Shown: one piece after another, positions 51,201-63,200 of the stretch
How positions within the stretch are numbered: position 1 is the first letter of the stretch
Layout of the letters: every line of letters begins with the position of its first letter
Source of the DNA: Branchinecta lynchi
Taxonomy: Eukaryota > Arthropoda > Branchiopoda > Anostraca > Branchinectidae
Assembly (NCBI GenBank): GCA_023053575.1
Contig: JAKZAP010000003.1
Location: 161,501-225,500, forward strand
Direction of reading: 5' to 3'
DNA length: 64,000 nt
Program-made: the position numbers and the translations under genes
Notes under the pieces: generated by a model
Seen by the model: the letters and a program-made list of their open reading frames with translations, nothing else
The model's database searches: none
What the model was told of the DNA's origin: nothing

Positions 51201-54200
51201 GACCCAAAACACAGCTCTCAGAATCCGCCTAGGAGTCCCAAAGAACACACCAGTCGTCAAACTTCGCCAGCTAGCAGGGCACTGCTCAATCAGGAGAGAG
51301 CAGACCACCAGATGGTGACCTACTACGAAGATACAGTTCTATGGAAGCAATTTGTGTTCAAACTCACCATTGCCATATACCTCCGATCACCACCAGGGTT
51401 CCCGGGTGGCTAAAATACCAGCCGGTTAATACCGGCTAAAAGGTGATTTCTGCCGGTATGGTTAAAATCAGGTGGCATGGATAAAATTAAATAACTGGCT
51501 AAAATCAAATTTCTAACTGCTACTATGTGATTTTGGTAGCACTCCGCTATTCTAAGACTGTCATGCTTCTTTCAGGTATTAAAGACACCTAGAAGAACTC
51601 AAACAAGCTTAATTAACTGATCCCAGCGGCTGATCCCAAACCGGTTTCTGGACTGGAGTAGGCGAGCTAATTAGTCCGGGAATCAACCCTGGTTGAAAAA
51701 TAGTCGGAAAACAACGACGAAACAACAGTAAAGATTGATACATAGAAAAGATCAGTGCGATTTGATTATAGCCGGTTTAAGTCGGCAAAAATCGGTTTTT
51801 ATGGCACTTGAGCATACTCAAGTGCCATATAGCGATCGTAATTTCTGTCGGTCTGTCTGTCTGTCGTTCTGTCGGTCTGTCCAGGTTTTGCTAGTTTGGG
51901 CACTTCCACACAAGCTAGGGCGATGAAACTTCACAGGCATATCAGGGACCCGACCAGATCAACTTACAAATAATCACTTCCCCAATCCAACTTTCCCCGG
52001 ATCCGGGAGTCCGGAAACTATAAAGTAAAAAGGGAGCAAAAAGTAAAAGGGGAGCAAAACAAAATGCTGGCTGAACGCGGGATCGAACCAAGAACCTTTA
52101 GGTTAACAGTCCCGTATTCTACCACTGAGCTATACGACTATGTATTAAAAAGCGAATGCGAGTGTAATTATAGTTTAAAGATGGTCAGTCCAAGTCAAAC
52201 AAATCTAGTGAAACGTTTGGCAGGAATATCAGCGAACCGACCAGATTAACTTGGATATAATCATATTCCGGATCCGAAACTTGACATATGTCAAGAACAA
52301 TTGCCGATAACTGGGGGGGGGGGGGCACCCAGAACCTCGTGAAACGCTTCCACATAAGCTAGAACGATGAAACTTGGCAGGCGTGTTGGGAAACCGACCA
52401 GATTAACTTGGAAATAATCACTTACCCGATCCGGCCATCTTGGGGCAGTGGAGGGATGGGAAATCCGGAAAGTAGTAGCATGCCTAACTTTTGAACGGGT
52501 AATCAGATATGCCTGAAACTTGACATATGTCAAGAACAAGTGCTTCAGAAGCTCAATTTCAAATCCGGACCAGATCCGATAGCTTGGGGGGGGGGGGCTG
52601 GAGGGGACACCGGAAATCTCATGAAACGCTTCCACATAAGCTAGGACAATGAAATTTGGCAGGCATATAAGGGAACCGACCAGAAGAACTTGGAAATAAT
52701 CACTTTCCCCATCCGGTCATTGTGGGAGGAGTGGAGGGATGGGAATTCCGGAAACTAGTAACATGCATAACTTTGGAACGGGTAATCAGACATGCAAGAA
52801 ACTTGACACATGTCAAAAACAAGTGCTTCAGATGCTCAGTTTCAAATCCGGACCAGATCCGATCACTGGGGGGGGGGGAGCTAGAGGGGCAACCGGAAAT
52901 CTGGTGAAACGCTTCCAAATAAGCTAGCACAATAAAACTTGACAGGCATATGAGGGAACCAACCAGATTAACATGGAAATAATCGCTTCCCCGATCCTGC
53001 TATCGCGGGTGGTGGTGGAGGGAAGGGGAATCCGGAAACTAGAAACATGCATAACTCTGGAATGGATAATCGGACATGCATAAAACTTGACAATTGTGAA
53101 GAACAAGTGTCTCAGATATTCAGTTTCAAATCTGGACCAAATCCGAAGAGAGGGGGATTAGGGGGGGGGACCGGAAATGTCGTGAAATGCTTAGGGTCGA
53201 TGGATCGGGATGTCACAGTAGAAGGGTTGGAAGGGGTTTTCCCGGATTTCCGGTGATCACGAGTTAGGGTACTTCGAGGGGTACTTCCACATGTACTAGG
53301 ACCATGAAACTTGGCAGACATATTAGGTACTCTTCCAGGTCAACTTGAAAATAGTTCTTTTCCCGATCCGATGATCATGGGGAGATTCTATTGACATGTA
53401 TAACTTTGGAACAGGTGATCAGACGTGCATGAAACTTGTCAAGTGTCAAGAACAAGTGACTCAGATGATCAATTTCAAGTCTGGAACGGATCTGATAACA
53501 TCGAGAGGAGCTGAAGGCGGGGGGAGAAATCTCTTGAAGCGCTTAGAGTCGAGAGATCGGGATGGGACTTGGAGGGAAGAACAAGCATAAGCCACAGATA
53601 CATTGTAGAGGCTTAACGGCCTGCCATTCAATTTGCAAATATATTATTATTATTATTAATATTATTGACAAAACAGGACCGATCGTGTCACAGTGGGGGG
53701 AGTTGGAGGGGTTTTTCCCTAATTCCGATGATCACGAGTTAGGGTACTTCCAGATGTGCTATGACCGTGAAACTTTGCAGGCATGTTAGGGACTCTATTA
53801 GATTGGCTTGAAAATATAGTCCCTCCCCCGATCCGATCATCGTTGGAGGAAGATACAGTTGTCAATGAGTGGTATAACCATTTCAGATCTACTAGATCAA
53901 GCCCATTTTCTGATGAAATGAATATCGGGAGAGAGATCCAGCCTTGAAAACTGCAAACCGTATCTGACAAACATGCTAACTGTTCTTACAAGTGCCATAT
54001 GAGCTTTCAGCTCTTGTTATTAATAAAAGCTGATTAAAACCGCCGGTATAGTAAAAATCAATTTTAGCCGGCAAAAACGGAACCCTGATCACCACCCCTG
54101 GTGAAAAAAACACATGTTTCAACTCCTTCGTGCAACTCGTCCGCCAGCGGCAGACCACCAGCTTGTCAGACCACCAGACAACCACAGACAACCCAGACCG

Positions 54201-57200
54201 CCAGCTTGTCACGTACTTTACGAAAATACAGTTCTACGGAAGCAAGCATTTTGTGTTCAAAAACACCATGGCCAGATACCTCAGATCACCACCCCTGGTG
54301 AAAAACACATGCTTCAACTCCTTCGTTCAACTCGTCCCCCAGTGGCAGCTAAAAAACACCACTACCTCACCGTTTCTCGCCACCAGGCCCTGGGAAATGC
54401 TCCCACCTGAAGTGAGACTGCAACTCATCCCGTTCAAAAAAGAAGACTATGGTGAAGCTGAGATTCAACAGATTTTCCACAGTCGGACGGCCGACACGTG
54501 TTCAACCCACCTAGCTTAACACAGATGGATCCGCCACGAGAAACAGGCAGGGGCCGCTGCATTCATACCCCAAAATGAAAATCACCATAAAGCTAAGCAA
54601 TGACTAGCTGCCCTCAACAAGGCCCTTGAAGTCATCTTAAAGAAACTGCGCGTCTCAATGAAAGCCATCGTCCTGACAGACTCAAAATCAGCACTCCACC
54701 TTATCGAAAACATCCACAAGGCCAGCGAAGATTCAAACATAAGGACGACTAGAACTATCAGCCAAAGCCTCCGAGAATCGAACATCGAGTGCGAGTTTCC
54801 TCATATCCCTAGCCATACAGGAATAAAGGGAAACGAGGTAGCGGACAAGCTGGCTGGCTTAGTTGCCACTTCCCAGACATCAAAACCCTTAACCCTCAAA
54901 ACGTTTCGAGATGTCCTCAGGCAAAGAGCCCCGTCAAAGAAAATGAAAGTTTTGAAGTCGCCATTTAAAACACACGAAGAGTCATCCCTGTACTACCGCC
55001 TAAAGTCTTCGACCGTCCTGCTCAACAAAACACTGTTCGAGTGGGGATTAACCCACACCTCCAACTGCAGGCGATGCCATCAAAAAGAAGAAACAGCCCA
55101 ACAGATCCTCTTTGATTGCCCATCAAACGCCGTGGAAAATCAAAGACTCTCAGCAATCTGCCGAAGTTCAACAGTAGGCCTAATCAACGAGAAGAAGAAC
55201 AAATAGGTGGAAAGGGATTGGCTCCAAGCCAGACCCAAAGCCAATTTGAAGTTGAAGGAAGGAAAATCAATCATTTTGTAGAGCTGAGTGATAAGGGTAC
55301 CATGGCTGCTAAAATAAACCGTCTCTATAGCTGGCAGATTGCTCTAGTGTTATCTGCTGAAACTTCTGTTGTTTGTAATATCGAAGAAAAGTTTTGTTTT
55401 CTGGATGTGAAGTTACAAAAATGTTAAAAATGTACAAATATAACCGACTTACTTGCAGATGTTTCCAGACCTTACAAGGAAAATAAGTTGTCTACGAATC
55501 TGCTGGTTTCTGATGTAACATTATATTCTCGGGGGTGGTAATGTGGCATCTTGATTGTTTGATCCGCCCATTGAACTTTAAAGGTAAAAGCAGGACGGCT
55601 GCCTGGGAACCAGTCGGAAATGATTACGTACATTTATTAAAATGTTACTAAATCGAGAGTGTCCTCACGCACTACTTGATGGACTCGAGACAGCATATAT
55701 TTAATTCAACTGAATTTATTTCTGAAACGAGAAGCGGACAAGCCGAATAGCGGTGTGTTATGCGTCAACATTATTTTGAATTAATCTCTGGCGTGCCTAT
55801 ACGCTGAATGCAGCAGAAATTTATGTTTCCCAAAACCTGCCACAGTACTGTCCATAAGTATTCGCTAGGATTGATTTTCATCCTGTTGTTGATTTTCATC
55901 CTGAATGAATGAATGAATGAATTTATGACGCACTGCCCAAGGGCGTAAGTGCAGTAAAAAAGATAAAGAAATATAAAATAATCGCAAAAAACTCAACAAA
56001 TATTTTCCATAAAGGTTCACTAATTTATGCAGCGTTTACAAGTTCAGGAAAACTTGAACAGAATCCGATCTTGGTGACAAGATTATGTTTACACGCAGAG
56101 GAAACAAAAATTAATTCTTCAAACCAGAAATTCTTACATAAATAAATTCACTATCCATTACAAAAATGTTTTGAGAGCATTTATGACATCAGTACAGATG
56201 ATTGCTGCTCTCAAAAGCTAGCTAGCCTTTTTTTTTGTACTTTTTACCAGCGTCGCCGTCAAGATTCCTTTCAAGTGGACCGGAATTTCTTTCATCATGA
56301 AAGGATTCCCGTCCCGCTAGACTTTTTTTCTACTCGTCTTCACGAACGGAATCCTTTCGAGTCGACCAGAATTCCTTTCTACTCGACGGGATTTCTTGTC
56401 CGTGTAAACGCTACATTAGAATCACGTTGATGGGATCATGGACAGGTAATTTTCCAATCGGAGAACACAAATTAGAGGAGAGGGCTTCAAGCGTCAACAA
56501 CGGGTCGGAAATTAACAAACGGCGGATCAGGTAGCGGTTCCGTGTGCACCGGGGTAGGTAGAGAAGAAATCTCAGATATCTGAAGTATGTCGAGCGTATG
56601 CGTCGAAGGTCCTTTCTTCTGAGTATAGTATGTAATCCAGCAAGGAAGTTAACATACGGTGCGCAAAAAGCAGTATATAACTTTCCAAGCCCAGGTCTGC
56701 TATACCTCGAACGGTTCGGCACAATTTTGCAGTAGCCATATCTAATTCCTTTAGCGGCTGATTTAACTGCTTCCTCACAAATCTTTCGCATCGTTTGAGC
56801 AATTGTTGTACCAAGCCATCGAATTTTTTCCTCGGTTATGAGAACATTGCCTCCAACATTCAGAGAGGGCTTCCGAAGAGTAGCAGGAGCGTTGAAACAA
56901 ACGTACTGACATTTACTAGCGTTGACTGATAGGCCAATCTCGCCAAGCGTTTGGTTCAGGCTAGCAACGTTTGTTTCAAGGCCCTTCCTGGATCGGCTGA
57001 TAAGGAGGACGTCGTCAGCATCGATGCCACGGAAATTAAAAGTTGGCGTAAGCTTTCTTAGGCACTGAACGATTCCCTGTTGTTCGTGGCCTTTCATGTC
57101 ACATACCTCTACTGTAGCCTACTTCGAATGACAACATTTTTGGTGACAACGAGTCCGTGGACCGCTGATGTTCGTGGCAGACCATTTGTTTATTTCACAA

Positions 57201-60200
57201 AGAGTTAGGTATGTTACCTTGTCGGTTGGAGGAGATGGAGATCCGTTGGTTTATGTTTTATGGACTGACGACAGCCCAAATAAGTGTCATATGAAAAAAA
57301 CACGAAAGTTTAGGCCACATGTGCAGGACAAAATACCAAGGGCATTCAGTGCTATTATTCGACTGAATGAACGAAGGATTCATGACGCACTGTCCAAGGG
57401 CGTAAGTGCAGTAGAAAAGGACAAAGGTCAAATAATCGCAAAACACTCAAAAAATATTTTCCATAAAGGTTCACTAATTTAGAATCACCTTGATAGGATC
57501 GTGGACAGGTAAGTTTCCCAATCGGAGAACACACATCAAATGAAAGGGCTTCAAGCGTCAATGACGGGTCGGAAATTAAGCGGATCAGGTAGCGGTTCTG
57601 CATGCGCCGTGGTAGGTAGAGAAGAAATCTCAGATATAGAATATAATCCAGCAAGGAAGTTAACATACGGTGCGCAAAAAGCAGTATAGAACTTCCCAAG
57701 CCAGGTCTGCTATACCTCGGACGGTTCGGCACAACTTTGCAGTAACCAAATCTAATTCCTTTACATTTGGACCACTGGGACTGTATCGCAGAGTTGGCTT
57801 AGCTTCTACAGATACGGCAGCTGCACTTCCTCGTTTTCCTTTTTTCGTCTGTTTTAATTTCTTGTTTCAGCCTTCTGAACGTTCTGCGTTACAAGTTCCT
57901 TTTACAAATTCCCTGCATCCTTCTTGCGGTTTCCCACTTCCACTACTATCAGAAGTTTCATAACAGATGCGCCGTCCCAACAGACAACACTTGTGATGTT
58001 ATCTGTTGGGGTCGGCAAACGTTATGCATAGCAGGCATTGCCAGAACAGCAAACCGCCAAAAAAGCATCTGCTGAATTTTACCAAGAACAAATAAGAGCA
58101 AGAACTGCTGTCTCCCTATATCTGTCACACAACCAAGCTGAGACGAGTCGACTCCCGACGCAAACGAGCGGAGGTGGATCTTACCCGGGACATCAAAAGT
58201 CGTTACCTCTACAGAGAAGGTGTAACGCAGTAAACCACTGAGGAAGAAAAATCGAATGGAGGCAGCAGTGATAAGCCTGTTCACACTGGGATGGGCGGGC
58301 GCTGAAACAGCGGTTGCCGGCTCATTGATTCAGACAAGCTTTCGGGGGTTGACAAGAAAATTCCTAAGAATATCAAAATATACAGAAACTGCCATTTGAT
58401 GCAAAGCAGATTTTACAAATGCGTCAAATTTAGTTAAAAGTACGATAAACTGTATATATATCTTATTGAAAAACCCAAAGGCCGTATACAGGTAACGTAA
58501 GATATATGGTAACGTAAATTGTATCTTTTCGGGGTCAATTCAATTAAGTAGTGTCAATATCCAGAACAAGAAGAGATAAATTTCATTCCAGGTATTTGCT
58601 CTCATATGAGAATATCAGATGAAAACAGGCAGATTCTTTAAAAAAAAAAAGGCCGTGTTTCAGGTTTAATAGGCTAAGTGGAAATGAACAAATATTACGC
58701 AGATGGAATAGGCTTCTACTCTGACAAACTAACCAGAAACGTACTAGGACTTCTATGTGGGTCCTAGACAAACTAGAACCCATGTGGCAAGGCCTCAGTA
58801 CGAAAACCAAAGACTTTCTTTGATGGGAAAATACACCGTTGACATCGAATTATTTGTAATTAGTGAACTAAAAGACAAACGAGATAGACCAAGTTGAGGT
58901 GAACTTTTGTCTTTCGATTAACTACAGAATCGAAATCTAACTCACTAAACTGAAATGTATACAATTAAACATTTCGGAAAAAAAGAAGAAAAAACACAAA
59001 ATATACACTCACCTGCTGGTATTATTTTGACTATTCCATGCTATTCTACCATTTCGGTAATTTCAGTAATCCTCGAAAGCCTTAATTACGTTACTCTTAG
59101 TTTACACTCGTCTGACAAAGTTAATACTACAGATGTTGAAACTCAATGGGTCATGACTTCAGGGAGTGTGCTTCAAATCCCGGTTTGCATTGTATGGTTC
59201 TCCCGAGAGACATAAAAAGGGAATGTCACAAGGGATTAAATCTTTATACGTATGGTCATGGTGTAACAAAAGCGACTATGAATGACCATCGTCAAGTTCG
59301 CTTTTTGTTTTTCGCATCACTAATATTCACTAATCAGACGCCAGCGTCTACTCAAACAAAATCAACGCTGTTTCCTTCCCGTGTGAACAGGCCAGAACAT
59401 CCGCCTCGCCAGTGGCTACGTTGTTTTCTTCGTAAATGACTTAACGGCGGAGAGTCGGAGACCAACGAGTATACACGGGCGACCAAGAAATGGGTCCACC
59501 TCCGCTCATTGTTGTCGGAACATTTATAGTCGGTGGATGGACGAGAGACCATTGTTCTTACTCGTTATTTGTTCTTGATTTTACGACATCACGACGACAA
59601 ACAAAAAAGTCAGCAGATGCTTTTTTGGCGGTTCTTCGGCTCTTCCTGGCAATGCTTGTTAAATTCGTTTGTCGCGACAACAGATTACATCCTAAGTGTT
59701 GTCTGTTGAAACCGCACGTCCTTGTGTTACCTATGCGACACTTCTTACAGTGGAGTAACTCTTTTCTAACCTCTAATTCTAACGTGAAGAATCTTTTGCA
59801 TTCGGAGCTTTTGAACAATAAATAACACTAATTCCATTCTTATTCAGCGAACCTACAAATCAATAGCCTACTTTGGGTAATACGCAGGACAACTGTGCAG
59901 GACTTGTCAACCGTGATTTTCGGGTTTTTTTCTTAATTGGCTGGTTATCCCTCTAAGATGACGTGCGAGGGATAAATATAGTTTCGGATATTTCGGTTGC
60001 ACTTCCGGCAACCAAGAAAAAAAACGAAAATACTGTTTTCTATTTCTTTTATAATGAATGGTCAGCTTGGCTGCAAACCAACATCCAACACGCCCTTTTC
60101 CCTCCAATCACGGTTGGCTCTGAATTGTTGTGGCGGCCAGAAAGCGTGCACGCACTCGGAAATTATTTCCAAATGTTACCTTTTTCCGCTTTCTGATTTT

Positions 60201-63200
60201 CTTCCTTCCGTTTTTCCTCCTTTTTCGTCTCCACGAAGGCCACGGGAGGTGGTGGCGTTAGATTTGAACTTGGGTCCAACTGGGATAATACAGGCGTGGC
60301 AGCGGCGGGTTGTGGATAGACCTGGCTGGGGAAGTGACCCGATGGGATGCTAGATGCGACTTGGCCAGGTGGCGGCCATAAGCCGGCGGCTGCAAGTTTC
60401 TGAAAAGGAGATGGAACAATCAATAGTTGCGTTTTGCAGATACCATGGTATCTCGTATCACGGTCTAAAGTCGTTTTCGCAGTTATCGTGGTATCTGGTC
60501 GGTTATCGTGGTATCTGCACGCTCCGACCGTGGTAACTTATCGAGGCATCTGAAAAGTCATCTCACTTTCATCAAATTTTGTCAAATTGGTGAGAAAGAA
60601 GTTTAGCACTTCGTGATGGAACTGGATATATTTTTATTTATTTTTTTGTGACTTTAAAAAGTGCAATTTCGGCAATAGTCGTTTTTGCGGAGCAACCGTG
60701 TATCTGATACTACGATAATGCAAAAACGACTAACTGCAGATTCAGTTATCGTGGTACCAGATACCATGGTATCTGCAAAAACGCAACTAATGTAAAAATC
60801 AGCTACATAGAAAATCAACAATTTTAACAGTCCGTAAAGTTTTGTAGTTTCTTAGTTTATGAAACAATAGTTACATTTTTGCAGATACAATGGTATCTGT
60901 TCCCACGGCAACTGGATTTGAAATTAGTATGTTTTGCAGTTATCATGGCATTTCGAAAGAGATAGAAAACAGTGATTTTCGGGGTTATTTCTTGATCAGC
61001 TAGTTATCCTTCTAAGATGATGTGCGAGGGATAAAAAAACAACGAAAATCACGGTTTTCTATCTCTTTCGTAATGAATGGTCAGCTTGGCTTCAAACCTT
61101 ATAACCATCGTATTTGAATACCAGATACCACGGCACCTTGCTGGATACCACGGTAACCGCAAAAACGCCTTTTGACCGTGGTACCAGATACCATGGTATC
61201 TGCAAAAACGCAACTAATCGCAACTGAAGTTTTGTGGCACAGAAGCAGCCAGCCGAACCGGTCTTTTCTTATCGGAGGAGTAAGTAGGAAGTCACAACTT
61301 ACAGGGCCAATAGATTTAATAGATAAAACATTATCCATCTTTCGATGATTCGATCTGAGTTTCAAAGTTTCAAAAAAAAAGACGAACATTTTACTCTTGG
61401 TCATTGATTTTTTACGCGACAGACGGCAGTGCTTCTGCGGACTGTTTCCAGATGACCTGAACTCTGGATAAACTAACCTTACCTGTGGTGCACCACAGGG
61501 TACGGCAGCGTTACTTTTTTTAGCTGTAATAAACGATATCCTCTCTGGAACTGATGAACGGTTTAAGTTTGTGGGCGATGCTTTTGAAACATCTACTGGA
61601 AGGCCTAATCCACATTCCATAGTCCACCCCTACCCATTCTTCAGAGTTTAAGGAAAAAATATGTTCGAAGTTAAACGTCAAAAATCAAAAGTATTCCGGC
61701 TCAATACACTTAAATGTGATCCACATGCCCGTACCGCTGTTCCTAATTACAAGAAGCGCTACAATCCTGGGAGTAACTTTCAGCAAGGAATGCTCATTCA
61801 AAGATCACGTCGAAAGCATAGTGCGCAAAGGCCATTCCTCATTGCTGACCCAGAGCAAAATAACACTAGGAAGTAGCGCCAAGACATGCTTTCCATGCTT
61901 CGCAAAAGGGCCGTACTCATAGCGCTGCCTACTACGCTTGCGGCATTTAAAGTGAGACTAACTTCCGGGTTTAAAATTTTCTAGTAAAGGTAAGACGCGG
62001 TCTGCATACCTCAAGGAAATAGTGGAGGTTTTATCTTTTTTTTGCTATGTCCAGAATATTAAGTTATTGGAAACACCGCTGGAGCACGACTGGTTGGGTT
62101 TCAGTAGGGGCGTTAGCTACCGCCAGTGGTGCTAATATTGCTGGTGTTCAAGTGTGTGTCACTTTTTCCAAGTATTGCCCTACGCCCTACCGTTATTTTG
62201 CTCTGTTTTGACCTTAGTGTCAATGCGTCGGCTTGGTTACACAGCTCATGAACTTCGTCTCGCATATTCCACCTTACCCACATGCGCCTCCTTTTAGAAT
62301 ACTGCTGTCCGGTATGAGGACCCCAAGTGCAGAACATGGAGAACGTGTCCGAAAGCTCCTAAACGAACGAAAATGCTGAATTATTTCAGCATTTTATGCA
62401 GCATTTCGCTTTCGGACTTAAATTTTCGCTGAATTAATGCAGCATTAATTCAGCATAAAATTCATCGACAAATTCAGCAAGAATACTAAATTTTCATGAA
62501 GAAACTGAGGAGTACGGCGATTCTCTCAGTGTTTTCGGCGGCAAACGTAACAAATTCAAAAAGACAACTGACAATTCGGCAAACATACCAAATTTAAACA
62601 ACTGGCTATCATGGCCAACGAAGAAAGGAAAGATAAGAAGGTTGGATATCAGTAGCTCATCCATTTGGTCAGCTTAATACAGCTAATTATTTTTTCTTCT
62701 TCTTCTTCCTGACTTAAATTTTGGTATTCTAGAAGTGGCATAGAAGAAAGAAAGGTAACAGCTTTCGGACAAAAAAAAGAAAAGTAAATGCAGCATTAAT
62801 GCAGCATTTGCAGCACCAAAAAGCTTTCGGACACGTTCGGAGTATTAGGTGTCAGAAAATGAGAACTACCGATCCTTGCTCCACCCCGATGCCCCTAAAT
62901 ATAGCAGGACAAGACGGCAAAAAAAAGTAGTACCTGCCCGGGGACGAACCTCAAGGTTCATGAACTCGATTGTGCCCTTTTTTACGGAGATGTTTCACAA
63001 GGTGAACAGTTATTGCAATATATTTCATTTCATTCCTATGTAATTTAGTATCTTCTGCTGAAGAAAGCTACGAAGTTGGTTTGTCAACAAAAGATTTGAT
63101 GATTTTAAGAAGTCAAAACGAGAGAAACTATTTTCCAGTTATTAGGGGGAAGATGGGAATAATGGTAACCTAAATATAGGTTTATTTTAAAGTCAGGTGA

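Larger units (their letters stand above)
51394..54087. mobile_element. hAT-type insertion (2.7 kb) with perfect 8-bp target duplication
   Basis: Ends CAGGGTTCC and GGAACCCTG, flanked by ATCACCAC at 51386-51393 and 54088-54095. The 8-bp duplication and CAGGG ends are hAT hallmarks. Most of the inside is an X element (51796-54020), leaving a non-autonomous hAT of about 460 bp rich in GGCTAAAAT/ATTTTAGCC words. Confidence 0.85.
50930..55206 (+). pseudogene. RNase H-bearing LINE, broken, split by a hAT insertion
   Basis: 50930-51393 reads GHVRLLGMTIDTNWSWKNNL and, in a shifted frame, TALRIRLGVPKNTPVVKL, the thumb of an I/R1/Jockey-like reverse transcriptase. After the insert, 54096-55206 continues with LVKNTCFNSFVQLV, an RNase H domain (LTDSKSALHLIENI, HIPSHTGIKGNEVADKLAGL) and a C-terminal C-x2-C...C (CRRCHQKEETAQQILFDC). 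A segment of about 190 bases is duplicated around 54096-54310 and there is a stop within RNase H. Not functional. Confidence 0.8.

Noticed and set aside
50946..51413. 155-codon frame as a gene
   Set aside because: It is part of the broken RNase H LINE; the second half is out of frame with the conserved reading.
54101..54519. Three overlapping frames suggesting a Gln/Pro-rich protein
   Set aside because: They come from a partial duplication within the LINE and shift frame between copies.
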